This document shows positions 27,782-37,025 of a stretch of 64,000 bases of DNA, piece by piece; the first letter of the stretch is position 1, and each line of letters starts with the position of its first letter. The notes beneath the pieces are model-generated. The model was not told where the DNA came from. It searched no databases and saw only the letters and a list, made by a program, of their open reading frames with translations. The stretch spans positions 1 to 64,000 of the forward strand of contig JACQEO010000047.1 of the NCBI GenBank assembly GCA_016200545.1. The letters are read 5' to 3'. The DNA is from Deltaproteobacteria bacterium. GTDB lineage: Bacteria; Desulfobacterota; Binatia; UTPRO1. Position numbers and translations under genes: made by a program.

Positions 27782-28951
27782 CTATGCTGCAGGGAGCGCG
27801 GGCAGCGTCGGGTCTGGGGTGGCGTATTGGGATTGGTAGATTTGGATGAAGGAGACGACGATCGAGAGCAGGACGGGGCCGAGGAAGATGCCGAGGACGC
27901 CGTAGGCCTCGATACCGCCGAGCATGCCGAAGAAGAGGAAGATGGTGGGGAGGCGGGTGCGGCCGCCGATCAAGAGCGGGCGGAGGATGTTGTCGACCAT
28001 GCTGATCACCAGTGTGCCATAGGCGACGAGGATGACGGCGCGGAGCGCTAGGCCGGTGGCGGCGAGATAGACGGCACACGGAATCCAGACGCCGGCGGCG
28101 CCGATCAAGGGTACCAGTGCCATGAGCCCGGCGGCGACGCCGAGGAACGCGGCATAGGGGACGCCGACCAGCGCGAGGCCGATCCAGGTGAGAAGGCCTT
28201 GTACGATGGCGGTCACGACCATGCCACGCATGACCGCCGAAATGGTCTCGTAGAGTCGGCGGAAGACCGCGTCCTTGTGGACGGGATCCATCGGGATGAG
28301 GTTTCGGAGCGCGGTGAACATGCGATCGCCGTCGCGGAAGAAGAAGAACAACGTGAACAGCATGATCGTGAAGTCGAAGAAAAAGACGGCGACGTTGCGC
28401 GCCAACGCGGTGACGTGCGTACTGACGGTGTCGGCTGTGCGCTGCACGATCGAACCCCAGTCGACCTCCCATCCTTGGCGGCTGAGGCGCTGCGCGACGC
28501 GGCCAACGGACGACGCGCGCAGCTCCTGTACGCGTTCGTTCAGACTACCCGATCGCACCCACTCGGTGAGCTGCTGGTAGAGCCCGACGGACTCCTGCGT
28601 GACGACCGTCGAGAGCGACGCGGTGGGAACCACGAGCGTGACCGTCACCAGCGTCGTGAGTGCGAGCGCCGCGAGGGTTGCGTTGCCGCGCACCGCTCGT
28701 AGGACGCGCTGGTAGAGCGGGTAGAAGACGAGCGTGAGGATCGCCGCCCAGACGATCGGCCCGAGGAATCCCGAGAGGACGCGGTAGAGCTGGTAGAGCA
28801 GAAAGAGAAAGACGGCGAAGAAAAAGCCGGCGAAGATCTGCTCGCGGACGATGGTGAGCCGACGACCCCAGCGGTCGCGATCGCGACGTGAGGTGGCCGG
28901 TCCCGACGCGAGCGCAGACGGATTTCGCGGCGACGAGGGTGGAATCACCAC
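27782..28951 (-). CDS. AI-2E-type (PerM family) membrane transporter
   Basis: 389 residues with seven or eight membrane helices: two near 40-80, a loop domain at about 120-190, then paired helices to the C-terminus. The family marks are LFTLFFFFRDGD and VPLIGAAGVWIPCAVYLAATG. The last helices lie in GVLGIFLGPVLLSIVVSFIQIY, the usual ending. Members are called AI-2 exporters or Na/H antiporters, but most are unassigned. The gene starts 8 bases after pmbA on the same strand, so it is the third gene of a tldD-pmbA operon. The GTG/ATG choice at the start is uncertain by a few residues. Confidence 0.8.
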   Translation of the reverse strand: MVIPPSSPRNPSALASGPATSRRDRDRWGRRLTIVREQIFAGFFFAVFLFLLYQLYRVLSGFLGPIVWAAILTLVFYPLYQRVLRAVRGNATLAALALTTLVTVTLVVPTASLSTVVTQESVGLYQQLTEWVRSGSLNERVQELRASSVGRVAQRLSRQGWEVDWGSIVQRTADTVSTHVTALARNVAVFFFDFTIMLFTLFFFFRDGDRMFTALRNLIPMDPVHKDAVFRRLYETISAVMRGMVVTAIVQGLLTWIGLALVGVPYAAFLGVAAGLMALVPLIGAAGVWIPCAVYLAATGLALRAVILVAYGTLVISMVDNILRPLLIGGRTRLPTIFLFFGMLGGIEAYGVLGIFLGPVLLSIVVSFIQIYQSQYATPDPTLPALPAA

Positions 28952-28959
28952 AGACCCAC

Positions 28960-30339
28960 TCAGCTGCCCGCGATCGTCATGCGGCGGATCTTCAGTGTCG
29001 GCGCGGCGACGCTGCCGCGGAACACGAGGTCGTCACCGACGAGATCGATGTCGCGAAACATCTCGAGGAGGTTCCCGGCGATGGTGATCTCCTCGACCGG
29101 ATAGGCGATCTCGCCGTGCTCGATCCACAGGCCGACGGCGCCGCGCGAATAGTCGCCGGTGACCGCGTTGACGCCGAAGCCGATGAGCTCGGTCACGAGG
29201 AGACCGCGGTCGACCGAGGCGATGATCGCCTCAGGCGACGTCGTCCCCGCCGCGAGATAGAGGTTGGTGGGTGCGGCGCTCGGCGTGTCACCTACGGCGC
29301 GGGCGGCATTTCCGGTGGAGGCGAGACCGAGCCGGCGCGCGGAGTAGACGTCGAGAAGGTAGCTCGCGAGCCGGCCATCCTCGATCACCGTGGTGCGGCG
29401 GGTCGCGAGGCCCTCGGCGTCGAACGGTCGCGACCCGTGCCCGCCCGGCATGCGTCCATCGTCGACGACGGTGACGAGCGGCGAGGCGACGATCTCGCCG
29501 AGCCGTCCGAGGAGAAAGGACGTTCCGCGGTAGAGGCTCTGGCCGACGACGGCACTCGCGAGGTGGCGGAGGAGGGACGCGGCCACCTCAGCCTCGAACA
29601 CCACCGGCGCCTCCTGCGTCGGCACCCGGCGAGCGCCGAGCCGGCGCACGGTGCGCGCGCCGGCGCGCCGGCCCACTTCGGCGGCATCGTCGAGGCGCGC
29701 GAGGTGGCGTGCGCGGGCGTACCAGTAGTCGCGCTGCATGCGCCCGTCGCTGACGGCGACGGGCTCGACCCCGAGGTGGAAGGCGGAGCTGCGGTAGCCG
29801 CCGTCGAAGCCGAGCGTCGAGGCGTACGCGATCGTCGCCGCCGTCTGCGAGAACTCGGCGCCCTCGGAGTTGGTGAGACGCGGATCGCTAGCGAGGGCGG
29901 CGGCCTCCGCGGCGCGCGCGCGGGCGATCGCGTCCTCGGGCGACGGCACCGCCGCAACGTCGTCGTAGAGGTCGAGGTCGGAGGCCTCGGTGGCGAGGGC
30001 CGCGCGCTCGGGCAGGCCCTGTGCCGGGTCGGGCTGGGTGACGCGCGCCAGCGCGACGGTGTCCTCGGCGCAGCGCGCGAGGCCGCCGCGTGTGAGATCG
30101 GCGGTTGCGGCGAGCGCCGAACGCTCGCCGACGAAGACGCGCAACCCGAGTCGCTTCTCGCGTGCGTCGGTGAGCTTCTCGATCTCGCCGAGGCGGACGC
30201 CGGCGGCGAACGCGGCGTGCTGCACGAGCACGGCGTCGGCGGCGGTCGCGCCGGCGTGGGTCGCGAAATCGAGGATGGAGAGGAGCGCCGCGCGCAGCTC
30301 CTCGGGACGAAGGCCGGGCGCGCCCGCGGCGATGCTCAC
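28960..30339 (-). CDS. pmbA: TldE/PmbA-type peptidase subunit
   Basis: 459 residues of the metal-free partner in the TldD-TldE heterodimeric protease. The N-terminal domain includes EKRLGLRVFVGERSALAAT and SDPRLTNSEGAEFS. The C-terminal domain includes DDGRMPGGHGSRPFDAEGLATRRT and ends with EITIAGNLLEMFRDI, all hallmarks of TldE. It lacks the HExxxH metal site, as expected. The complex degrades unfolded peptides and in some hosts matures peptide natural products. The GTG at 30339 overlaps the tldD stop (GTGA), so both subunits are made together. Confidence 0.9.
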   Translation of the reverse strand: MSIAAGAPGLRPEELRAALLSILDFATHAGATAADAVLVQHAAFAAGVRLGEIEKLTDAREKRLGLRVFVGERSALAATADLTRGGLARCAEDTVALARVTQPDPAQGLPERAALATEASDLDLYDDVAAVPSPEDAIARARAAEAAALASDPRLTNSEGAEFSQTAATIAYASTLGFDGGYRSSAFHLGVEPVAVSDGRMQRDYWYARARHLARLDDAAEVGRRAGARTVRRLGARRVPTQEAPVVFEAEVAASLLRHLASAVVGQSLYRGTSFLLGRLGEIVASPLVTVVDDGRMPGGHGSRPFDAEGLATRRTTVIEDGRLASYLLDVYSARRLGLASTGNAARAVGDTPSAAPTNLYLAAGTTSPEAIIASVDRGLLVTELIGFGVNAVTGDYSRGAVGLWIEHGEIAYPVEEITIAGNLLEMFRDIDLVGDDLVFRGSVAAPTLKIRRMTIAGS

Positions 30340-31778
30340 GCCTGCGTGCCGCCGACGGTGAGGCCGTCGATGCGGATCGTCGGCAGCCCGACGCCGACCG
30401 GTACCGACTGGCCGTTCTTGCCGCAGGTTCCGATCCCCTCGTCGAGCGCGAGGTCGTGGCCGACCATGCTGATACGCGTGAGCACGTCGGGACCGTTGCC
30501 GATGAGCGTCGCGCCCTTGACCGGCCGGGTTACCGCGCCGTGCTCGATCAGGTACGCCTCGCTCGCCGAGAAGACGAACTTACCGCTGGTGATGTCGACC
30601 TGGCCGCCGCCGAAGGAGGTGGCGTAGATGCCGCGATCGACGGAGCGCAGGATCTCCTCGGGTGTGGACTCGCCGGCGAGCATGAAGGTGTTGGTCATGC
30701 GCGGCATCGGGCTGTGGGCGTAACTCTCGCGCCGGCCGTTGCCGGTGAGCGGCATGCCCGTCAGGCGGGCGTTCAGGCGGTCTTGGAGATAGCCGCGGAG
30801 GACGCCGCGTTCGATGAGAACGGTGCGCGACGTCGGCGTGCCCTCGTCGTCGACGTTGAGCGAACCGCGGCGGTTGGGGATCGTGCCGTCGTCGACGACC
30901 GTGCACAGCTCGGACGCCACCTTGGTGCCGAGGAGCTTCGCGAACGCCGACGTCCCTTTACGATTGAAGTCGCCTTCGAGACCGTGGCCGACCGCCTCGT
31001 GCAAGAGAATCCCCGGCCAGCCGGGCCCGAGGACGACCGTCATCTCGCCGGCCGGCGCGTCGACCGCGTCGAGGTTCAGCACCGCTTGGCGTGCCGCCTC
31101 GCGCGTGAAGCGCAGGTGGCGGTCGCCGTCGAGGAAGAACGCGAACGGCTGGCGCCCGCCGCCGCCGTACGTGCCCTGCTGACGGACGCCACCGTCCTCG
31201 GCGATGCAGGTCATGCTGAGACGCGCGAGCGGCTGGACGTCACTCACCAAGGTGCCGTCCGAGGTGACGATCATCACCAGCTTGTGCTCCACGACCAGCG
31301 ACGCCATTACGTTCTTGATGCGCGGATCGTAGCGGCGCGCCTCGCGATCGACGGCTTCGAGGAGCGCGATCGCCTGCGGCAGCGAGGTGTCGCCCGGAGG
31401 CGCGGCGAGGGCGTAGAGATCACGCGCCGGTCGCCCCGAACGGACGGCGACCGCCGGCGCGCCGCCGACGTCGCTCGCGATGTGTCCCGCCGTGCGCGCG
31501 GCCTGCTCGATGCTCGCGACCGTGACGTCGTCGCTGTAGGCGTAGCCGGTCTTCTCGCCGGCGAGCACGCGCACGCCGACGCCCTGGGATACGTTCTTGC
31601 TGGCCTTCTTGACGAGGCCGTCCTCGAGCGCGACCGCGGAGGTGGTACGGAACTCGAAGTACAGGTCGCCGTAGTCGGCGCGGCGCGCGAGCGCCGAGCC
31701 GAGCGCATGCTCGAGGGTGCCGGACGAGACCCCGTAGCGATCGCGAAAGAACCGTTCCGGTTGCGTGGAATCCACCAT
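30336..31778 (-). CDS. tldD: TldD metalloprotease catalytic subunit
   Basis: 480 residues, the normal family length. The zinc site HEAVGH is at 260-265, followed by GLEGDFNRKGTSAF and a C-terminal KNGQSVPVGVGLPTIRI, the TldD signature ending. Translation starts at the ATG at 31778, which removes upstream sequence with no conserved content. It is the first gene of a three-gene minus-strand operon with pmbA and the AI-2E-like permease. It is divergent from the small protein at 31872 with 93 bases between. It would act in the cytoplasm on peptides threaded into the closed TldD/E chamber. Confidence 0.93.
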   Translation of the reverse strand: MVDSTQPERFFRDRYGVSSGTLEHALGSALARRADYGDLYFEFRTTSAVALEDGLVKKASKNVSQGVGVRVLAGEKTGYAYSDDVTVASIEQAARTAGHIASDVGGAPAVAVRSGRPARDLYALAAPPGDTSLPQAIALLEAVDREARRYDPRIKNVMASLVVEHKLVMIVTSDGTLVSDVQPLARLSMTCIAEDGGVRQQGTYGGGGRQPFAFFLDGDRHLRFTREAARQAVLNLDAVDAPAGEMTVVLGPGWPGILLHEAVGHGLEGDFNRKGTSAFAKLLGTKVASELCTVVDDGTIPNRRGSLNVDDEGTPTSRTVLIERGVLRGYLQDRLNARLTGMPLTGNGRRESYAHSPMPRMTNTFMLAGESTPEEILRSVDRGIYATSFGGGQVDITSGKFVFSASEAYLIEHGAVTRPVKGATLIGNGPDVLTRISMVGHDLALDEGIGTCGKNGQSVPVGVGLPTIRIDGLTVGGTQA

Positions 31779-31871
31779 TTCCAGTGGCACGAGCGTCGAC
31801 GAGTACGCTAGCAGATACCTGAGAGGGGGCAAGGGCGCGGACGCGCGGGAGTTCGCCTCCGGAGGGCCGAG

Positions 31872-32105
31872 ATGGAAATGGAGAAGGAGATCGCGCGGGT
31901 GCTCGCGGAGCTGATCGCGCAACAGGACGCCAAACTGCGCGGCTGCGCCGCCCGCATCAACCCGCGACTCACAGGCGACGACTTGCTACAGCCGCACGAC
32001 TTTCCCGAGCTCGCCCGCGATCCTGAATTCAACTACGAGGACGGCGTGCTCGCCGGGCTGCGTAGCGCCGAGGTCGCGCTGCGCGCGGCCCGGCGTCGAG
32101 GTTGA
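31872..32105 (+). CDS. Small conserved protein of unknown function
   Basis: 77 residues, acidic and probably helical: MEMEKEIARVLAELIAQQD at the start, then LQPHDFPELARDPEFNYEDG, a pattern that looks conserved rather than random. An excellent ribosome site GGAGGG (31861-31866) stands 5 bases before the ATG. Codon use matches the neighbours. No membrane segment or catalytic motif is visible. It is divergent from tldD, so co-regulation with the peptidase is possible. Function unknown. Confidence 0.65.
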   Translation: MEMEKEIARVLAELIAQQDAKLRGCAARINPRLTGDDLLQPHDFPELARDPEFNYEDGVLAGLRSAEVALRAARRRG

Positions 32106-32191
32106 TCAGGCGTCGCCACGGTGGGAACGACGCCCGTGAAGCGCGTGCGCGGCGCCGGGCTCAAGCCTGATCGGGTGCTGAGCGGTCCGGC

Positions 32192-32917
32192 TCATCGGGA
32201 CGCCTGCGAAGCGAGGATCTCGGCGAGGTGCAACGTCCGGATCGTCGAGCCGCGGCGACGGAGCCCGCCGGCGAGCTGCAGCAGGCATCCGGTGTCGTTC
32301 GCCACCACCGCATCGGCGCCGGTGGCGATGATGGATTCAACCTTCGGGTCGAGGATGGCGCTCGATACCTCCGGAAACTTGACGGCGAAAGCGCCGCCGA
32401 AGCCGCAGCAGTGCTCCGGATACGCCATCTCGACGAGCTCAACGCCGGCGACACCGGCGAGAAGCCGCCGCGGCTCGTCGCGCACGCCGAGCTCGCGCAG
32501 CAGGTGACAGGAGTCGTGGTAGGTCACGCGTCCCGACCAGCCGGCGCCGACGTCGGTGCGGCCGAGGACGCGCACGAGAAACTCCGAGAGCTCGAACGTG
32601 CGCGCCGCGAGCGCGCGCGCCGCGGGACCGTGCGGTCCGCGTTCGAGCAGGCCGGGGTAGAAGTGTCGGATCATCGTCGCGCATGAGCCGGAGGGGACGA
32701 CGACCGGCGCCGGCGCCGAAAAGATCTCGACCGTCCGCGCCGCGAGCGCCGCCGCCTCCGCGGAAAAGCCGTCGTTGAAGGCGGGCTGACCGCAGCACGT
32801 CTGCGCCTCGGGAAAGCGCACGCGATGACCGAGCCGCTCGAGGAGATCGACGGTCGCCTCACCAACCTCGGGCGCGAGCTGATCGGCGAGGCAGGTGACG
32901 AGGAGCTGCACCTCCAC
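32192..32917 (-). CDS. lutA: LutA/YkgE-type Fe-S subunit of lactate utilization
   Basis: 241 residues with two CCG domains: QTCCGQPAFND (39-49) and EHCCGFGGAFAVKFPE near 170-185. It has the usual LutA opening VTCLADQLAPEVGEA. Such CCG proteins bind an Fe-S or disulfide-linked redox centre and pass electrons in the LutABC complex that oxidises L-lactate to pyruvate. It is the last gene of the sirB1-like/lutB/lutC/lutA set on the minus strand, starting 1 base after lutC stops. All CCG cysteines are intact. Confidence 0.85.
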   Translation of the reverse strand: MEVQLLVTCLADQLAPEVGEATVDLLERLGHRVRFPEAQTCCGQPAFNDGFSAEAAALAARTVEIFSAPAPVVVPSGSCATMIRHFYPGLLERGPHGPAARALAARTFELSEFLVRVLGRTDVGAGWSGRVTYHDSCHLLRELGVRDEPRRLLAGVAGVELVEMAYPEHCCGFGGAFAVKFPEVSSAILDPKVESIIATGADAVVANDTGCLLQLAGGLRRRGSTIRTLHLAEILASQASR

Positions 32918-32918
32918 G

Positions 32919-33578
32919 TCATGCCTCCACGCGCTCGAGCAGCACGACGTGCAACGTGCACGGCCCGTGCACGCCGACGACGAGCTTCTTCTCGATGTCG
33001 GCCGTGCGACTCGGGCCAGTGATCAGCGTCAGGCACGAGTCGCGGTCTGCCATGGCGCGTACGCGGGCGAGCGCGGCGCCGAGATCCGCTACCAAGCGCT
33101 CGCGCCCGACGACGGCGACGTGGGTGGGTGGCAGCAGGGAGACGGTGCGCGCCCGGCCGCGAGCGCGCAGGACGAGCGTACCGCTCTCGGCGACCAGGAA
33201 GTCGGCCTCGGTGATGCCGAGGTCGGCCTGGGCGATCGCGTCCGCCGGCGTCGCCCGCTCGACGAGGCGAAGGTCGGCGCCGGCGATGCGTGCGACCGCC
33301 GCTGTCGCGAGCTCGCGGGCGAGCGCCGTCGGCCATGCGACGACGCGCGGCGCCGGCGCCGCGGCGTCGAGAATCGCGACCAGAGTATCGACGGCGGCGG
33401 CACGCGATCCGACCTCGTGCACGATCGTACCGACGGCGCGCGCCTCGTGCGTGAAGCGTACCGCAAGCGCGGCGCCGTCGAGAGCGTCGGCCGCGCCGGC
33501 GGCGATCGGCGCGAGTGGTGGCACGCGGTCACCCGCGAGCGCGGCGCGCACCGCGTTCAGGATCGTCTCACGGGGCAT
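32919..33578 (-). CDS. lutC: LutC/YkgG-type lactate utilization protein
   Basis: 219 residues of the LUD fold: ITEADFLVAESGTLVLRA and CLTLITGPSRTADIE are the conserved core. The protein ends in VHGPCTLHVVLLE, the family's terminal strand and turn. It is a non-cluster subunit of the lactate-oxidising LutABC complex. The ATG at 33578 overlaps the end of lutB by 11 bases, so translation is coupled. The N-terminal 40 residues are variable, as in homologs. Confidence 0.85.
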   Translation of the reverse strand: MPRETILNAVRAALAGDRVPPLAPIAAGAADALDGAALAVRFTHEARAVGTIVHEVGSRAAAVDTLVAILDAAAPAPRVVAWPTALARELATAAVARIAGADLRLVERATPADAIAQADLGITEADFLVAESGTLVLRARGRARTVSLLPPTHVAVVGRERLVADLGAALARVRAMADRDSCLTLITGPSRTADIEKKLVVGVHGPCTLHVVLLERVEA

Positions 33579-34998
33579 CGGGGTCGGTACCGTGGCGGCG
33601 GTCGCGCCAGCGCTCGTGAAACGACCGTGGTGCCGCCCGCGGGAGCTCGCGTCCACGACGCCAGGCGGCGAGGGGCGGCGCCAGACGCGCCAGCGCCGGT
33701 ATGCGAGCGACGAGCGCCGACCCGGCACGTACGATCGGCGTCAGCGCGCGATAGAGACGCGGCGACCAGGCGATCCATCGCCAACCGCGGACGAGCAGGC
33801 GCTCGCCCCACGCACGCGGCACGGCCGCCGCGATACGCGCGCGCCAGGCGAGGAGCAGGCGCGGAATGTCGATGCGGACCGGGCAGACGTCGCGGCACGC
33901 GCCGCACAGTGTCGACGCGAAGGGCAGGTCGGGCACGCGCTCGATGCCGAGGAGCGCCGGGGCGATGACGGCGCCGATCGGCCCCGAATAAGCGTAGCCG
34001 TATGCGTGCCCGCCGATTCGCCGGTAGACCGGGCAGGCGTTGAGACAAGCGCCGCAGCGCAGGCAGTAGAGGGCTTCGCGCATGATCGGGTCGGCGAGCA
34101 GACGGGTGCGGCCGTTGTCGAGGAGGACGAGATGGACCGCCTCGGGGCCGTCGATCTCGTCGTTACGGCGCGGTCCGGTGACGAGCGAGACGTAGCTCGT
34201 CAGAGTCTGGCCGGTCGCGCTCCGGGGCAGGAGCTCGAGCATCGGCGCGAAGTCCTCGTCGCGCGCGACGAGCTTCTCGATCCCCATGAGGGCAACGTGC
34301 ACGCGCGGCAAGGTGAGCGCCATGCGGCCGTTGCCCTCGTTCTCGACGACGACGAGCGTCCCGCTCTCGGCGCTGGCGAAGTTGACGCCGGTGACGCCCA
34401 TCCCGGCGGCGCGGAACTTGGCGCGCAACAGGCGCCGCGCGGCTGCCGTCAGCGCCTCGGCGGTGCTGTGCAACGGCTCACCGAGCCGGGCCGTGAAGAG
34501 CGCCGCGACGTCGTCCTGCGACAGGTGGATGGCGGGCGTGATGATATGCGACGGCGGCTCGCCGGCGAGCTGCACGATGTACTCGCCGAGATCGGTCTCG
34601 ACGGCCTCGATCCCCGCCGCTTCGAGGCAGGCGTTGAGGCCGATTTCCTCCGAGACCATCGACTTGCCCTTGACGACCAGGCGCACGCCGGCGCGGGCGG
34701 CGATGTCGAGGACGATGGCGCACGCTGCGGCGCCGTCGCGTGCCCAGTGGACGATGCCGCCGTTGGCGGTGAAACGGCGCTCGAGCTCGGGAAGCAGAGT
34801 GTCGAGGGTGGCGATCGCGTGCGCCTTCACGGCGCGGGCGCGATCGCGCCGCGCGTCGGCGTCGGGCAACGCCGCGAAGACCCGCGCGCGCTTGTCGAGG
34901 AAGCGCAGAGACGCGGCGTCGAGCTTGCGGTGCAACGCGGTGTCGCCAGCGGCCGCGGCGGCGCGCGCACGAAAATCGCGTGTCGCGATGGCCGCCAC
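33568..34998 (-). CDS. lutB: LutB/YkgF-type iron-sulfur lactate utilization protein
   Basis: 476 residues. The LUD domain has KGKSMVSEEIGLN and GVTGVNFASAESGTLVV. It is followed by a ferredoxin-like pair of 4Fe-4S motifs: CLRCGACLNACPVYRRIGG, then CGACRDVCPVRIDIP. The C-terminal helical tail is as in LutB. It carries electrons during lactate oxidation to pyruvate. The start is a GTG at 34998, two bases after the stop of the SirB1-like gene, so the two are on one transcript. The full set of cluster cysteines is present. Confidence 0.9.
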   Translation of the reverse strand: MAAIATRDFRARAAAAAGDTALHRKLDAASLRFLDKRARVFAALPDADARRDRARAVKAHAIATLDTLLPELERRFTANGGIVHWARDGAAACAIVLDIAARAGVRLVVKGKSMVSEEIGLNACLEAAGIEAVETDLGEYIVQLAGEPPSHIITPAIHLSQDDVAALFTARLGEPLHSTAEALTAAARRLLRAKFRAAGMGVTGVNFASAESGTLVVVENEGNGRMALTLPRVHVALMGIEKLVARDEDFAPMLELLPRSATGQTLTSYVSLVTGPRRNDEIDGPEAVHLVLLDNGRTRLLADPIMREALYCLRCGACLNACPVYRRIGGHAYGYAYSGPIGAVIAPALLGIERVPDLPFASTLCGACRDVCPVRIDIPRLLLAWRARIAAAVPRAWGERLLVRGWRWIAWSPRLYRALTPIVRAGSALVARIPALARLAPPLAAWRRGRELPRAAPRSFHERWRDRRHGTDPDAP

Positions 34999-35000
34999 CG

Positions 35001-35849
35001 TCAGTGAAGGATGACGGCAGCGCGCGCGAGGTGGTGGATGCGCTCACGCACCTCGCCCACGTACGGGCCGTCGGGGACGAGCTCGAGGTAGCGTCGCAGA
35101 TCGGCGGCGGCGGCGTCGAAGCACTCCAGTTGTTCGTAGAGGAGACCGCGGACTCGCAAGTGCTCGGGTGCATCCGGCGCGAGGATGAGCATGAGCTCGA
35201 CGGTCGCGAGCGCGCGCATGCGGTCGTCGCGCTCGAGGTAGATCCGCAGCAGGTTGGCGAGCATGCGCGCGAGAATGCCGGTCGGCCCGGTGGTTTGCAG
35301 CACTTGCGGCAGGACGCGTTGCAGGTTCTCGCCGCCGCTGCCGGCGGCGCTGTAGAAGGCGCGCAGGCGGCGCAGCATCTCGTCGCGGCCGATCGGGCGG
35401 CCGCCGAAGAAGGGATCGAGAAGAACGGGGCCGGTGCTGCCGGCCACGCGGACGAGGAAATGTCCGGGAAACCCGACGCCTTCGACGGCCAGATCGAGAC
35501 GCGCGCAGGTCTCCATGACCAACAGCGAAAGCGTGATGGGAATGCCCATGCGCCGCTCGAGGACGTCGTTCAGGAAGCTGTTGCGCGGGTCGTAGTAGTC
35601 CTCGACGTTGCCGCGGAAGCCGCACTCGTCGAAGAGGTACGCGGTCACGTGGGCGACGGCGTCCTCGGGCGGCTCTCCCGGCCCGACACGCGGGCGGATG
35701 GCCCTCGCCAGCGCGTCGAGCCGCCGCAGCGAGGGATCCGGATCGAGATCAGGGTACTCGACCCGTGCGATCTCGAGGGCGGCACGCCCGAGGTCGCAGC
35801 GATCACCGTCGGCCACGAGCGCGGCGAAGCTGTCACGCAGCCTACGCAT
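35001..35849 (-). CDS. SirB1-family transglutaminase-like/TPR protein
   Basis: 282 residues. The N-terminal two-thirds match the SirB1 transglutaminase-like fold: RNSFLNDVLERRMGIPITLSLL, GFPGHFLVRV and LLDPFFGG. The catalytic Cys position of true transglutaminases is not evident. The C-terminal third is helical (LRVRGLLYEQLECFDAAAADLRRYLEL), a short TPR unit. The family's role is unclear. The ATG at 35849 is preferred because GAGG stands 6 bases before it; an ATG at 35870 is an alternative. It lies directly upstream of lutB with a 2-base gap. Confidence 0.8.
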   Translation of the reverse strand: MRRLRDSFAALVADGDRCDLGRAALEIARVEYPDLDPDPSLRRLDALARAIRPRVGPGEPPEDAVAHVTAYLFDECGFRGNVEDYYDPRNSFLNDVLERRMGIPITLSLLVMETCARLDLAVEGVGFPGHFLVRVAGSTGPVLLDPFFGGRPIGRDEMLRRLRAFYSAAGSGGENLQRVLPQVLQTTGPTGILARMLANLLRIYLERDDRMRALATVELMLILAPDAPEHLRVRGLLYEQLECFDAAAADLRRYLELVPDGPYVGEVRERIHHLARAAVILH

Positions 35850-35927
35850 CACGTGCCTCGCTGCTAGCATAGCAAATGCCACCCCGCCATCGCGGGCATC
35901 CGACGGCCTCGTCGCGTCGATCGTGAT

Positions 35928-35956
35928 TTGGCGGAATCGAGGGGTCCGCATATACT
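35928..35956 (+). promoter_or_regulatory. Sigma-70-like promoter of the DHH gene
   Basis: TTGGCG (35928-35933) and TATACT (35951-35956) are separated by exactly 17 bases, a near-consensus promoter. It points toward the DHH phosphoesterase gene and lies about 30 bases before its start, in the divergent gap with the SirB1-like gene. Confidence 0.6.
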
Positions 35957-35986
35957 CCTCGAGTCGCACCGGCGGTGCGATCTTGC

Positions 35987-37009
35987 ATGGCGAGTCCCGC
36001 TCCGAAAAGCATGCTCACTGGACTGCTCCAGGCGTTGGGCGGTCGGGCACCTCTCATCATCCTCCCGCACGACAATCCCGATCCGGACGCGCTCGCGAGC
36101 GCGGCCGCGCTCAAGTACCTCGCGCAGGAACTCCTCGAGAAGGACGCGATCATCGCCCAGGGCGGCATCGTCGGACGCGCCGAGAACCGCGCCATGCTCA
36201 CGTACCTGAACATCGATCTCAAGCCGGTGAGCGCTCTCAGACTGAACGGCGACTCGCTGGTGGCGCTCGTCGACACGCAGCCAGGGCGCATCAACAACTC
36301 GCTGCCGCGGGGGATCGTCCCGGCGGTCGTCATCGATCATCATCCCGCGTACGCCGACTACCGGCAGGTGCCGTTTCTCGACCTCCGAAACGAGTATGGC
36401 GCGACCTCGACCATCCTCACCGAATACGTGCGCGAGGCGCGCATCGAGATCGAGAGCAAGCTCGCGACGGCGCTCTTCTACGGCATCTCGGCGGAGACGC
36501 AGGACCTCGGCCGCGAGGCGACTCCGGCGGACATCGCCGCCGCGCAGTTTCTCTACCCGTACACGAACAAGCGCCGCCTTGCGAAGATCGAGAACGCACG
36601 CGTGCCGCGCGTCTACTTCCGCGCCTTCCACGACGCCATCGAGCGCGCGGTCATCTACGATCGCGTCGTGGTCTCGATCCTGCCGCAGGTGCAGTATCCG
36701 GACATGGTGGCGGAGGTGGCGGACTTCCTGTTGCGCCTCGACGAGGTCGAGTGGGCGTGCGCCATCGGTGCGTTCGGCGACAACCTCCACATCTCGTTGC
36801 GGACGACCGAGCGCGACGTCAACGCCGGCGACATCCTGCAGCACGTTCTTGGGAGCGAGTCCGCGGGTGGCCACGACATGACGGCGGGCGGCCGGGTGCG
36901 AATCGATCCGACACAGACAGGCAGCGCCGCGAGCGCGGCCGCGGGTGTGCGTGATCGCCTCCTCGCGCTTCTCGAGTCGGCGGCGACGCCGCCGCGCCCG
37001 TTGGTCTGA
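35987..37009 (+). CDS. DHH-family phosphoesterase
   Basis: About 340 residues. The manganese site is visible as HDNPDPDALAS (28-38) and VIDHHPA (around 115-121). A GATSTILTEY segment and an ENARVPRVYFR linker region follow, as in NrnA/RecJ-like proteins. The C-terminal half lacks a clear full DHHA1 nucleic-acid motif. Relatives cleave short RNA, pAp or cyclic-dinucleotide breakdown products; which one cannot be told. A GTG at 35975, the ATG at 35987 and an ATG at 36011 are all possible starts; the middle one is chosen. It is convergent with queG, 16 bases apart. Confidence 0.8.
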   Translation: MASPAPKSMLTGLLQALGGRAPLIILPHDNPDPDALASAAALKYLAQELLEKDAIIAQGGIVGRAENRAMLTYLNIDLKPVSALRLNGDSLVALVDTQPGRINNSLPRGIVPAVVIDHHPAYADYRQVPFLDLRNEYGATSTILTEYVREARIEIESKLATALFYGISAETQDLGREATPADIAAAQFLYPYTNKRRLAKIENARVPRVYFRAFHDAIERAVIYDRVVVSILPQVQYPDMVAEVADFLLRLDEVEWACAIGAFGDNLHISLRTTERDVNAGDILQHVLGSESAGGHDMTAGGRVRIDPTQTGSAASAAAGVRDRLLALLESAATPPRPLV

Positions 37010-37025
37010 CCCGCCGGCGCGCTTA

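Noticed and set aside
28888..30627. Plus-strand open frame of nearly 580 codons over pmbA and tldD
   Set aside because: It is the mirror of the highly conserved pmbA/tldD genes and has no recognisable domain.
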